Below are positions 1-7,787 of a stretch of DNA of 64,000 nt, piece after piece. Made by a program: the position numbers and the translations under genes. Source of the DNA: Thermaurantiacus tibetensis (GTDB lineage: Bacteria > Pseudomonadota > Alphaproteobacteria > Sphingomonadales > Sphingomonadaceae); NCBI RefSeq assembly GCF_015354055.1, contig NZ_JACHTM010000001.1:186001-250000 (forward strand). Direction: 5' to 3'. The first letter of the stretch is position 1. The number at the start of each line of letters is the position of its first letter. The notes below the pieces were generated by a model. That model had not been told where the DNA came from. It saw only the letters and a program-made list of their open reading frames with translations, and did no database searches.

Positions 1-1
1 G

Positions 2-904
2 GCCTTCTCGCCGCCGCGCTTCTCGCAGTCGATCACCTACTTCGCGCCCCGCTTCACCGGCACCTACCGCCTGACGGACGACAACAATATCTACGCCTCG
101 GTCGCGCGCGGGGTGAAGGCCGGCGGTATCAACGGCAACGTGCCCTTCGTGCCCCAGCGCACCTACGGCAACGAGACGAACTGGACCTACGAGATCGGCT
201 CGAAGAACCGCTTCGGGAACCTCACGGCCAACGTGGCCGCCTTCTACACCGACTGGAACGCGCTCCAGACAAGCGTGGTGCGCCTCCAGGCCGACGGCAC
301 CGCGCCCTCCTTCTTCGCGATCGTGCCGTCCACCATCGGCAACATCGACGGTGGCGCGAAGGTGTGGGGCTTCGAGGCCGAGCTTCTCTGGCAGGCCACC
401 GAGTCGCTCCGCTTCTACGGCAATGCCGCCTACAACAATTCCACCTACAAGGACGGCACCACCTCGCAGCGGTTCGGCGCCTCGGGCAACTGCGACGGCA
501 CCGTCTGCCGCACCATTCCCGGCACGCCGACCGCCGTGCTGCCCATCGGCGGCAACTGGCTCGAGCGCGTGCCGCGGATCGACGCGGTGGCCGGCGGCCG
601 CTACGACTTCCGCCTCGGCGACCGCGCCGACCTCTTCGTCTCGCTCGAGGGCACGTTCAAGGGTCGGCAGTACATGGACGAGGCCAATCTCGCCTTCGTG
701 CCGTCGCGCGTGCTCATGAACGGCTCGCTCGGCGCCGACATCGGCGGTCTCGAGCTCACCCTCTGGGCGCGCAACCTCCTCGACAAGGAGTATGTGTCGA
801 CCGCCCTCTTCCTCATCGGCACCAACGGCGCGCTCTCCGCCTCCTACGTGCCAACCTTCGGCGAGCGGCGGACCTTCGGCCTCACCGCCGGCTTCAGCTT
901 CTGA
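2..904 (+). CDS. TonB-dependent receptor, C-terminal part (5' end outside window)
   Basis: The reading frame is open from base 2 and ends with TGA at 902-904, so only the last 300 codons are visible. It encodes alternating beta-strand segments typical of the outer-membrane barrel of TonB-dependent receptors: early on YRLTDDNNIYASVARGVKAG (the usual 'Y-S-x-ARGxKAGG' strand), then NWTYEIGSK, a strand with FYTDWNALQ, and a C-terminal LWARNLLDKEYV strand, ending in the aromatic F-S-F that BamA substrates carry. The plug domain and signal peptide lie upstream of the window. The stop overlaps the next ATG by one base (TGATG), so it is translationally coupled to the PAP/fibrillin-like gene. The ligand is unknown; co-location with hydrolases and oxygenases suggests a catabolic substrate rather than a siderophore (inference). 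Confidence 0.93.
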   Translation, partial: AFSPPRFSQSITYFAPRFTGTYRLTDDNNIYASVARGVKAGGINGNVPFVPQRTYGNETNWTYEIGSKNRFGNLTANVAAFYTDWNALQTSVVRLQADGTAPSFFAIVPSTIGNIDGGAKVWGFEAELLWQATESLRFYGNAAYNNSTYKDGTTSQRFGASGNCDGTVCRTIPGTPTAVLPIGGNWLERVPRIDAVAGGRYDFRLGDRADLFVSLEGTFKGRQYMDEANLAFVPSRVLMNGSLGADIGGLELTLWARNLLDKEYVSTALFLIGTNGALSASYVPTFGERRTFGLTAGFSF

Positions 905-1494
905 TGGCGGACCGTGAGGCACTGAAGGCGGAGCTCTCGGCGCTCGGCGCCGCGACCGAGGCGGGCTTCGCCGAGGGCGGGCGCGACGTCGAGCGCATTG
1001 CCGAGCTTGCCGCCGCGCTCGAGGCCTTGAACCCCACGCCCGAGCCGGCGCGGGCGGCGGCCCTGCTGCGCGGGCGCTGGGAGCTCCTCTGGTCCTCCTT
1101 CGGGCTCCAGCGCGAGGCAACGCTCGCCCGCCTCAGCTTCAACCTGCTGCCGAAGGAGCCCATCCGGGTGGAGCGGCTGTTCCAGGATGTCGACCCCGAT
1201 TCGGGCCTCTACGACAACGGCGTCACCTATCGCGACGCGGCTGGCCGCGAGGGCCTGTGCGTTACCCTCGGCCGGTTCGCGCCCGCCGACGGCACGCGGC
1301 TCGATGTCGCCTTCACCCACGTCCAGGCAAGCGGCCATGGGCGGGCGGTGATCGACAACGCGAAGATCCCGCCGCTCTGGTCCGACGTCGTCTACCTCGA
1401 CGACGACTTCCGCCTGAACCGCGGCAGCTTCGGCAGCCTCTACGTGCTGCGCCTCGCCGAGCGCGCGCCGGCCGGCTGGGCGCGCGACGCGTGA
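904..1494 (+). CDS. PAP/fibrillin-like (lipocalin-fold) protein
   Basis: A 196-residue protein with no signal peptide. The segment around residues 40-65 (LNPTPEPAR, then LLRGRWELLWSSF) matches the start of the plastid lipid-associated protein (PAP/fibrillin) domain, in which 'LNP.P.P......L.G.W.LL..S' is the signature, and the C-terminal part ends in the expected beta-rich YLDDDFRLNRGSFGSLYVL strand pair. PAP/fibrillins form a lipocalin-like barrel and bind lipids or isoprenoids; bacterial homologues exist but have no settled role. The start ATG overlaps the TonB receptor stop and the stop codon overlaps the GTG of the hydrolase downstream, giving a three-gene operon. A cytoplasmic carrier or chaperone for a hydrophobic substrate imported by the receptor is a reasonable inference, not shown. 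Family call fairly sure, function unsure. Confidence 0.75.
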   Translation: MADREALKAELSALGAATEAGFAEGGRDVERIAELAAALEALNPTPEPARAAALLRGRWELLWSSFGLQREATLARLSFNLLPKEPIRVERLFQDVDPDSGLYDNGVTYRDAAGREGLCVTLGRFAPADGTRLDVAFTHVQASGHGRAVIDNAKIPPLWSDVVYLDDDFRLNRGSFGSLYVLRLAERAPAGWARDA

Positions 1495-2375
1495 GGCTCG
1501 CCCGCCGCCGCCTGCTCGCCGGGCTGGCAGCGGCGCTGGCTGCGGGAAGTGCGGCCGCGCGGCCGCGGCGCCTGCCGCCTGCCGGGCCGATGCCACGGCC
1601 CCTGCCCGACCCGACGGTTGCGGAGGTCACGGAGGCGGGCGTGCCGCTTCGCCTGTGGCTGCCGGCCAGCCTTCACGAGCGTTCCCGCGCAGTCGCCTTC
1701 TCCCACGGGGCGAATGCCAACGCGCGGAAATATGACGAGCTTTCGGTGCGCCTTGCCGCCGAGGGCCATGCGGTGGCGGCCGTGCTCCACCGCGACAGCC
1801 CGGACCACCCGTCGGGCACCGCACCCGCGCGCGAGGAGGGCTGGCGGCTGCGGCTCGCCGAGATGCGCGCGGCACTCGCCCATCTCGAGCGGCGTGTCCC
1901 CGGCCGGCCGATGGTCGCCGCCGGCCACAGCTACGGCGCGCTCGTCGCCCAGGCGCTTGGCGGCGCGCGCACCGAGTGGGCGGACGATGGCGGGCCGGTG
2001 CCCGACCCGCGCGTGGCGCGAATCCTCGCCTTCTCGCCGCCCGGGCCGCTTCCGGGGTTCGTGACGGCCGGCGGCTTCGCGCGCATCGCCCGACCCATGC
2101 TGGTGGTAACCGGCACGGCCGACGTGCTGCCCGTGATCGCCCCCACCTGGGAGGCACACCGGGCGAGCTTCGAGGCCGCGACCGTCTCGCCGCGCTGGCT
2201 CTGGGTGGGCGACGGCGTGGACCATTATTTCGGCAACCGGATCGGGCGGCCCGAGCGCGCCGACGATGCCGACCAGGCCGCGCTCTTCGAGGCGGCGGTC
2301 GAGACGGCGCTCGCCTTTCTCGAGGAGCGCGCGCCGCCGCCCCAGCCCTCGGGCGCGACGCTGACCATGGCCTAG
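1491..2375 (+). CDS. Alpha/beta hydrolase with Tat-like signal
   Basis: The GTG start at 1491 overlaps the preceding stop (GTGA). The 294-residue product begins LARRRLLAGLAAALAAGSAAA, an arginine-rich n-region followed by a hydrophobic stretch, so export is likely and the Tat route possible. The hydrolase core shows the oxyanion region FSHGANANARKY, the nucleophile elbow GHSYG, and a late DGVDHYFG that supplies the catalytic His; the acid is probably in the TGTADVLP strand. The shape resembles platelet-activating-factor acetylhydrolase and dienelactone hydrolase relatives. It would cleave an ester or lactone in the periplasm of whatever the upstream receptor imports (inference). Its stop overlaps the convergent stop of the dioxygenase-like gene by 3-4 bases. 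Confidence 0.85.
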   Translation: MRLARRRLLAGLAAALAAGSAAARPRRLPPAGPMPRPLPDPTVAEVTEAGVPLRLWLPASLHERSRAVAFSHGANANARKYDELSVRLAAEGHAVAAVLHRDSPDHPSGTAPAREEGWRLRLAEMRAALAHLERRVPGRPMVAAGHSYGALVAQALGGARTEWADDGGPVPDPRVARILAFSPPGPLPGFVTAGGFARIARPMLVVTGTADVLPVIAPTWEAHRASFEAATVSPRWLWVGDGVDHYFGNRIGRPERADDADQAALFEAAVETALAFLEERAPPPQPSGATLTMA

Positions 2376-3223
2376 GCGGGCGCCCGCCAGAGCACCGGGA
2401 AGAGATCGTCGGGCGGCGGCGCGCCGTGGCGCATCGCCGGGTGGTCGGAGAGGCCGGCCACCGTCACCGAGAGCGCGTCGGGCGCCCAGATCACGTCCGA
2501 GCCGAGCCAGCGGGTGGTGAAGGCAATCCGCCGGTCGCGCCGGCCGGGCGCCTGGGCAAGGCTTGCGTGGATGGTGCGCGGGTGGATGAGGAGGGCATCG
2601 CCCGCGCGCGCCGGCCAGACGCGGATGTCGGCATCAGGCGCCGCGACACGCGCCAGAAGCTCCGCCCAGGGCCGGTAGCCCGGCAGCGTCACGTCCTGCC
2701 GGGAGAGCGGGGAATGGTAGCGGAACGGGTCCCGGTTGGAGCCGGCCAGCGTGACGAGCGGCGCATTGCCCTCGTCCACGTCGGTCAGCGCCACCCAGAG
2801 GCTCGGCTGCTGCTCGCCGGTGAAGGGGAAGGTGCAGACGTCATTGTGCCAGGGGGTGGCGGTCGCGGCGTCGCTCGCCTCCTTGATGAAGGTGGCATCC
2901 ATCCAGAAGCGCACGGAACGCGCCCCGGTGAGCTGCCCGACCAGCGCGGCTGCCGGGCTTTCGACGAGCCAGTCGAGGAAGGCGCGGTCGGCGGCCATGC
3001 AGTTGCGGAGCTGGATTCCGCCCTCGCCCGTCAGGTGGATCGAGGGCGGGTTGCGCGGGCCGACGCTGCCGACGGCTGGCGGCACCTCGCCGCGGGCGAG
3101 CAGCGCGCGGCAGCGCTCGACGGCGCCGAGCAGCCGCTCGACCCACTCAGGCGAGAAGGCGCCTTCGACCAGGGTGCATCCCTCCTCGGCATATTGCGCG
3201 ACGTGACGTGGCTCGACCGGCAT
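2372..3223 (-). CDS. Phytanoyl-CoA dioxygenase (PhyH) family protein
   Basis: A 283-residue protein of the Fe(II)/2-oxoglutarate-dependent PhyH family. The iron triad is visible: WHND (His126, Asp128) and the distal His within LLIHPRTIHAS, followed by the 2-oxoglutarate-binding Arg in the RRIAFTTRW strand. Length is normal for the family. Members hydroxylate acyl-CoAs, small molecules or natural products; the substrate here cannot be inferred. The start at 3223 overlaps the stop of the upstream membrane-protein gene (ATGA), so the two form an operon transcribed away from the GxHxG hydrolase gene. No signal peptide is present, so it is probably cytoplasmic. Confidence 0.9.
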   Translation of the reverse strand: MPVEPRHVAQYAEEGCTLVEGAFSPEWVERLLGAVERCRALLARGEVPPAVGSVGPRNPPSIHLTGEGGIQLRNCMAADRAFLDWLVESPAAALVGQLTGARSVRFWMDATFIKEASDAATATPWHNDVCTFPFTGEQQPSLWVALTDVDEGNAPLVTLAGSNRDPFRYHSPLSRQDVTLPGYRPWAELLARVAAPDADIRVWPARAGDALLIHPRTIHASLAQAPGRRDRRIAFTTRWLGSDVIWAPDALSVTVAGLSDHPAMRHGAPPPDDLFPVLWRAPA

Positions 3224-3771
3224 CAGGCGCCTTTGCGGAACGGGTTGGGGTGGGCGAGCGCGGCGAAGTCCGCATCTTGGGGGTGCGCGTCCCAGCGCAG
3301 CGTGTTCGGGATGTTCGAATAGTGCACGCCGACGTTGATGACCCAGAGGACGAGGAGCGCCCAGAGCGTCCAGAGGGTGAGGGCAGGGCCGTCGAGCCAC
3401 ATGAGCCCGAGCGCCACCTGGAACAGCCGCCACGGCAGGAAGAGGCAGGGCACGATCACCCAGACCGGCGAGCGCCAGCGCTTCCAGGCGAAGATCTCGA
3501 ACGCCAGCTGGGCGACGAAGGTGGCGAGATACCAGCCGAGCACCGTGCGCGTGCCCGCCGAGCCGCCGGCAAAGCCGTCGATCCCGAGCGCGGCCAGCGG
3601 CAGCACCATCCCGACAAGCCAGATCACGACGAGCCACGCCTTGAACAGCGGCCCCACGGGGCGAGGGCCCGGAAAGCGCGGCCCCGGCCGGGTGCGCCAC
3701 TGCGCCCAGGCGAGGATGGCGGCCGCCACGGCAAGGAAGACGAGGTTCAGGAGGGCGAATCGCTCCAGCAT
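3223..3771 (-). CDS. Small multispanning membrane protein, unknown function
   Basis: A 182-residue protein with about five hydrophobic segments (residues roughly 5-22, 44-64, 80-95, 103-120 and 128-148) and a soluble tail ending in HPNPFRKGA. I do not recognise the family. It precedes and overlaps the PhyH-family gene (ATGA), so the two are likely co-expressed. The C-terminal third contains VHYSNIPNTLRWD. Possible roles are a membrane anchor or transporter accessory for the dioxygenase, but nothing in the sequence shows this. Divergent from the hydrolase at 3890, with about 118 bp of shared upstream DNA. Confidence 0.8.
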   Translation of the reverse strand: MLERFALLNLVFLAVAAAILAWAQWRTRPGPRFPGPRPVGPLFKAWLVVIWLVGMVLPLAALGIDGFAGGSAGTRTVLGWYLATFVAQLAFEIFAWKRWRSPVWVIVPCLFLPWRLFQVALGLMWLDGPALTLWTLWALLVLWVINVGVHYSNIPNTLRWDAHPQDADFAALAHPNPFRKGA

Positions 3772-3889
3772 TGCCTCCCGCTAGCCCGGCCCGGCGCTGC
3801 GCTGCAGCAGGCGCTGCCCTGCCTCTCCGCCCTGCGGCAAGAGCGGCTGAAGGGCCTCGGCGTGGCGCGGAAGCCCGCAAGGGAGGGCC

Positions 3890-4648
3890 ATGCGCAAGCG
3901 CTACGTCGACACGCCTGCCGGCCAGGTCCATCTGCGGGAGGAAGGCGCGGGCCCGCCGCTTCTCCTTCTCCACATGACCCCGCTCTCCGGGGCGATGTTC
4001 GCCCACCTCGGGCCGGCCTTCCCGGGCGTTCGCCTCCTCGCGCCCGATCTCCTCGGCTACGGCCGCTCCGACCCGCGCGGCGACCCGTGGCAGGTGGCGG
4101 ACTGGGCCGCCTCGCTTGTGAGCGTCCTCGATGCCGCCGGCGTGGAGCGCGCGGCCGTCTACGGCGCGCATGTCGGCGCGGCCGTCGCCCTCGAGCTTGC
4201 CGTCCGCCACCCGGCGCGCGTCTCCCGGCTGCTGCTCGACGGCCTGCCCTTCCTCACGCCCGAGCTCAGGGCCGCCTTCGCGGCGATCGGCAGCGCGCCC
4301 CGGCCTGCTACGCTCGGCGAGGTGGTGGGGCGAGTCGAGGCGCTGCTCGGCGAATATGGCGCCGGCGACCCGTTCGCCGCCATGGCGGACTATCTGGCAA
4401 CCGGCTTCGTCTCGTCGGCTCCCGTGATGGCTGCGTGGGACGCAGCGCCGCTCCTTGCCGCGGTACGGGCGCCGCTCCTCGCGCTCGGCGCCGAGGGTGA
4501 CAGCCAGGCGGCCAGCTTCGCGGCGACGCGGGCGCTCCGCCCCGAGGCCAAAGCCCACCGCTGGCCCGGCACGCACCCGCTCCACGACCGGGCGCGTGCG
4601 GAGGAATTCGCTGCCCCTGTCCGTCGCTTTCTCGGGGATGCCGGCTAG
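3890..4648 (+). CDS. Alpha/beta hydrolase-fold protein with GxHxG in place of the nucleophile serine
   Basis: A 252-residue alpha/beta hydrolase of the haloalkane dehalogenase/epoxide hydrolase-like group. The start is set by the AGGGAGGGCC ribosome-binding site just before ATG 3890. The oxyanion loop region reads LLLLHMTPLSG and the elbow reads YGAHVGAAVALELA, so the position normally held by Ser (GxSxG) or Asp (GxDxG) is His94. A possible acid (GAEGD near residue 203) and a C-terminal His (PGTHPLHD) remain. I have a recollection of related 'GYHTG' proteins in sphingomonads; if correct this is a subfamily trait and not a sequencing error. Activity cannot be assumed to be classical hydrolysis. 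The stop overlaps the convergent flavoenzyme stop. Confidence 0.87.
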   Translation: MRKRYVDTPAGQVHLREEGAGPPLLLLHMTPLSGAMFAHLGPAFPGVRLLAPDLLGYGRSDPRGDPWQVADWAASLVSVLDAAGVERAAVYGAHVGAAVALELAVRHPARVSRLLLDGLPFLTPELRAAFAAIGSAPRPATLGEVVGRVEALLGEYGAGDPFAAMADYLATGFVSSAPVMAAWDAAPLLAAVRAPLLALGAEGDSQAASFAATRALRPEAKAHRWPGTHPLHDRARAEEFAAPVRRFLGDAG

Positions 4649-6204
4649 AGGCCGAGCGCGCCCGGCGAGAGGATGCCGTGCGGGTCGAGCTCGCGCTTCA
4701 GCGCGCGCACGAGGGCGAGGCTTGCCGCATCGCGCGAGGCTGCCCAGGGGTACACCCGCCCCACCTGGAAGTGGGCGGCGCCGTGCGCGGCCATCAGGTC
4801 GATGATCTCCGCCTTCATCCGCTTCACCTCGGCGCGGGCGGCGAGGTTCTCGGGGAAGTGGGCGATTGTCTTCTGGTGCTCGGGCGGGAGCGTGCGCTCG
4901 TGGTAGATGGTCTGGCAGTCGGGCCAGTAGAAGGTGGGCTCGTAGACGAACCCGTGGCCCTGGATGGCCATGAACATCCGCCCCGAGGTGATGCGGTGCT
5001 CTTCCATCACGGCAGCATTCGCCGCGAAATAGGCCTCGAGCGCTGCGTGGAAGGGCCCGACCGCATCATGCGCGAGGATCGCGTGGAACGGCACCCAGCG
5101 CTCGCCGCCCGGCCCCACCACGTTGGTGAGCGGCGCAAACGGCATGGAGCGCACGACGGTCGGCACCGTCTCGGGAATGCGTTCGGCCCCGTGGGCGGCG
5201 AAGATGGCGGCGATTCGCGCCACCCGGTCCTCGGCCTCGCGCGGCGAGACGCCTTCGGCGATGTAGTGGACGGCGAAGCTGGCCTGGCGCAGCGCCCGGT
5301 CGCCGGCAGCCGCCATCTTGGCGAGCGCCTTGACGCCCGCGCCGAGCGAGCCTGCGCCCTTCATCACCTGCCGCGCGATCTCGGCCTTCTGCGCGACGCC
5401 GGCGTTGCGGCCGATCTGGCCCTGCTGGAGGGTGGCGTCGAGGCCGAAGTTCTCGTCATCGAGCGCTTCGAGCCCGACCTCGCGCATGGCCGCGTGCATG
5501 GCCGCGAAATCGCCGAGGCTGAAGCTCGCTGCCGCGAAATGCTCGCGCCGGCGCAGGAGCCGGAGACGCACGCGCGCCTTGACGCCGAGGGCGCCGCAGT
5601 CGCCGGTGAAGAGGCCGGCGAGATCGGGCCCGTAGTGGCGGAAGTGCGGCGCGCCCGTCGAGAGCAGCGCGCCCGTGCCGGTGACCACGTCGAGCCCGAC
5701 CAGACTGTCGGCCGAGACGCCCCAGATCCCGGTGCCGTGGCTGATGCTGTGCTGGCTCATCGAGCCGCCGACGGTGGCGGCAAGGCCTGAGAAGGGCCCG
5801 AAGAAGGGGGTGCGCAGCCCGTGGGGAAGCAGGGCGTCGCGCAGCTCGGCCCAGGTGACTCCAGCCTCGGCCGTCACCACGCCGTTGGTTGCGTTCACCT
5901 CGATCCGCTTCAGGCCCGACATGTCGAGCGTGATCCCGCCGGCGCGCGCGTGGGTGTAGCCGTCGGTGTAGGAGGCGCCGCCGCCGCGCACGGCCACCGG
6001 CGTCCCGGTCTCGGCGCAGGCGGCGACCACCGCCTGGAGCGCCTCGACCGAGCGCGGCCGCGCGACCGCAAGCGGGATCTCGCCGGCTGCGAACACGTCG
6101 GTGCCGGCGAAGCGGCGGTCGGCCTCGTCGGTCAGGAGGTCGGCGCCGAGGATCGCGGCGAGCCGCTCGAGGAGGTCGGGGAGGGGGCGGGCGGCAGTCG
6201 CCAT
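4645..6204 (-). CDS. FAD-binding oxidoreductase (VAO/PCMH family, glycolate- or D-lactate dehydrogenase-like)
   Basis: A 519-residue flavoprotein. The PCMH-type FAD domain spans about residues 30-220: PRSVEALQAVVAAC, the pyrophosphate-binding loop VAVRGGGASYTDG, then GLAATVGGSMSQHSIS and TGDCGALGV. The C-terminal FAD-oxidase domain ends with LKRELDPHGILSPGALGL, the standard 'K..lDP..ilsPG' terminus. Such enzymes oxidise hydroxy acids or alkylphenols (glycolate/lactate dehydrogenases, 4-cresol dehydrogenase, vanillyl-alcohol oxidase). No covalent-flavin His is obvious. It is the last gene of a five-gene minus-strand operon and starts 3 bp after the stop of the small helical-protein gene. No signal peptide; cytoplasmic. 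Confidence 0.88.
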   Translation of the reverse strand: MATAARPLPDLLERLAAILGADLLTDEADRRFAGTDVFAAGEIPLAVARPRSVEALQAVVAACAETGTPVAVRGGGASYTDGYTHARAGGITLDMSGLKRIEVNATNGVVTAEAGVTWAELRDALLPHGLRTPFFGPFSGLAATVGGSMSQHSISHGTGIWGVSADSLVGLDVVTGTGALLSTGAPHFRHYGPDLAGLFTGDCGALGVKARVRLRLLRRREHFAAASFSLGDFAAMHAAMREVGLEALDDENFGLDATLQQGQIGRNAGVAQKAEIARQVMKGAGSLGAGVKALAKMAAAGDRALRQASFAVHYIAEGVSPREAEDRVARIAAIFAAHGAERIPETVPTVVRSMPFAPLTNVVGPGGERWVPFHAILAHDAVGPFHAALEAYFAANAAVMEEHRITSGRMFMAIQGHGFVYEPTFYWPDCQTIYHERTLPPEHQKTIAHFPENLAARAEVKRMKAEIIDLMAAHGAAHFQVGRVYPWAASRDAASLALVRALKRELDPHGILSPGALGL

Positions 6205-6207
6205 GGG

Positions 6208-6579
6208 TCAGCCTTTCGCGATGGAGTCGAGGGTCTCGCGGAACGCGGCCTCGGTGTCGCCGCGGGCGGCGTCGGCCGCGTCCTTTCGCGCGAGATAGTA
6301 GAGGCGGGCGAGGAAGGCCTGCCGCCACGCCTCGCGGCGGGCAAGATCGGCCTCGGTCGGCGCGAAGGCCTCGATCTCGGCCTCGGCGTCGATGCCGTGG
6401 CGGGCGAGCACCTGTTCCAGCGTGTCCTGCCGTTCCTTGAGCGCCGCAAGTTCGGTCGCAAGCACGAGGATCATGCTCATGGCATGGTCGAGGCCGGGGT
6501 CGGCGTGGAACTGCGGCCGCTTGCCGCGCGCGTCGCGTGGCGGCTTCGCGGCGGCGTGAGGTGTGGCGGGCGCGTTCAT
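6208..6579 (-). CDS. Small helical partner protein A of the methyltransferase module
   Basis: A 123-residue protein with no recognised domain. After a Pro/Ala/Lys-rich N-terminus it is predicted all-helical: LDHAMSMILVLATELAALK, then ERQDTLEQVLARHGI, then IEAFAPTEADLARREAWRQAFL. Its start overlaps the stop of the methyltransferase gene by 4 bp (ATGA). It is clearly homologous to the 95-residue protein at 13918-14205, which sits in the same position after another methyltransferase: both read LDH-x8-9-LA-x-EL-x5-R-x4-LE-x-VL-x4-I-x5-I-x-F-x-P-x5-L-x2-R. The repeated pairing suggests an obligate subunit or regulator of the methyltransferase (inference). Heptad spacing of Leu/Ala suits a helical hairpin or coiled-coil dimer. 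Confidence 0.85.
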   Translation of the reverse strand: MNAPATPHAAAKPPRDARGKRPQFHADPGLDHAMSMILVLATELAALKERQDTLEQVLARHGIDAEAEIEAFAPTEADLARREAWRQAFLARLYYLARKDAADAARGDTEAAFRETLDSIAKG

Positions 6580-7787
6580 TGGGGCTTCCTTGCGACCAGC
6601 ACTTCCCAGCCGCCGCCCGGTGCATATTCGCCGGCGGTGAACTCGCGCTCGACCAGCGCCTCGGCGCCGGCATAGTGCGAATCTGCCGCCGCGAACTCCA
6701 TCACCGCCATCGGTGCGGTGTCGAACCGGGCGTCGGGGAAGCCCGCCGCCTTGGCGAGCGCGATCTGGTCCACCTCGCGCATCGCCCCCCAGAAGGGCTC
6801 GTTGTTGTACCAGGTCTCGTTGTCGAGGATGAACTGGGCGAACGGGTCCATCCGGTCGAAGGGCGGCAGGTCGGCGTGGATCATGTAGCCGCCGGGCTTC
6901 AGCAGCCGGAAGCATTCGGCGAAGATCCGCGGCATGGCCTTCCCGCTCGTCTCGTGGAGCAGGATGTGGCTGACGACGAGGTCGAAGCTCGCGTCCGGAA
7001 AGCCGGTCGACTCGGCGTTGCGCTGGAGGAAGGCAACGTCGAGCCCGAGGCCCGCCGCGCGGGCGTGGGCGTAGCGGACGCACGGGGCGGCGACGTCGAT
7101 CCCCGTCACCTCCGCATCCGGGAACAGTTCCTTGTAGGGGAGAGTGGAGTGGCCGACGGTGCAGCCCATGTCGAGGATCTTCGTCGGCCGGAAGTCCGGC
7201 AGCCGCCGGCGGATGTAGTTGGCGACCGACCGGCCCATGTCATCGTTCATGGGGCCCATGTAGCCCATGGCGTAGAGGTAGACGCCGCGGTCGTAGAGGG
7301 CGCCGGCCGCGACGTCCCCCGGGCCCGTCTCCCCGGCATAGCCGCCCGGCATGCAGTGGATGTCGAGCGCCGTCACGTAGCGCGGCGTGGGGAAGGCGGG
7401 GTCGGTCTCGAGCGGCGCCCGGGCTGACGCGGACAGGCGCGCGGCGGTTTCGTTCAGTGCTTCGTGCTGCCGCTCGATCGAATCGATCACGCTGTCCCAG
7501 AGCAGTTCCTGGGCGATCCGGTTGGCCCCGGCGTAGAGCTGGAAATAGGGGTCGGCCAGCATGGCCTTGCGGATGTCGTGGCGGGTCTCGGGCGGGCGGC
7601 CGGTCTCGCGCGCGAAGCGGGGTGCGGCGCGGTTGCGGAACACCGGGTCGAGGCCGGGCAAGAGGCCCTGCTGCACGAAGGTCTTCATGGCCTTGGCGAA
7701 GTCCTGCCGCGCCCGCTCGTCGTGCGTGGGCCGGGGCAGCACGGGGTGCTCGGCCTGCTGGAAGATGTTGAGCATCTGGACCGTCAT
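6576..7787 (-). CDS. Class I SAM-dependent methyltransferase A (with long N-terminal domain)
   Basis: A 403-residue protein. The Rossmann methyltransferase core occupies about residues 195-330: motif I ILDMGCTVGHST, motif II acidic residue in FPDAEVTGID, and motif IV FDLVVSHILLHE followed by FRLLKPGG. Before it lies a roughly 190-residue N-terminal region with no recognised domain, including IHCMPGGYAGETG just ahead of the core. The same order (H-x3-GG-[YW]-x-G, then GxxxGH[SY]T) appears in the methyltransferase at 12872-13921, so the two are paralogues. The gene overlaps its neighbours on both sides by 4 bp: the deacetylase-like gene upstream and the small helical protein downstream. The methyl acceptor is unknown; the operon implies a small molecule. 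Confidence 0.9.
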   Translation of the reverse strand: MTVQMLNIFQQAEHPVLPRPTHDERARQDFAKAMKTFVQQGLLPGLDPVFRNRAAPRFARETGRPPETRHDIRKAMLADPYFQLYAGANRIAQELLWDSVIDSIERQHEALNETAARLSASARAPLETDPAFPTPRYVTALDIHCMPGGYAGETGPGDVAAGALYDRGVYLYAMGYMGPMNDDMGRSVANYIRRRLPDFRPTKILDMGCTVGHSTLPYKELFPDAEVTGIDVAAPCVRYAHARAAGLGLDVAFLQRNAESTGFPDASFDLVVSHILLHETSGKAMPRIFAECFRLLKPGGYMIHADLPPFDRMDPFAQFILDNETWYNNEPFWGAMREVDQIALAKAAGFPDARFDTAPMAVMEFAAADSHYAGAEALVEREFTAGEYAPGGGWEVLVARKPQ

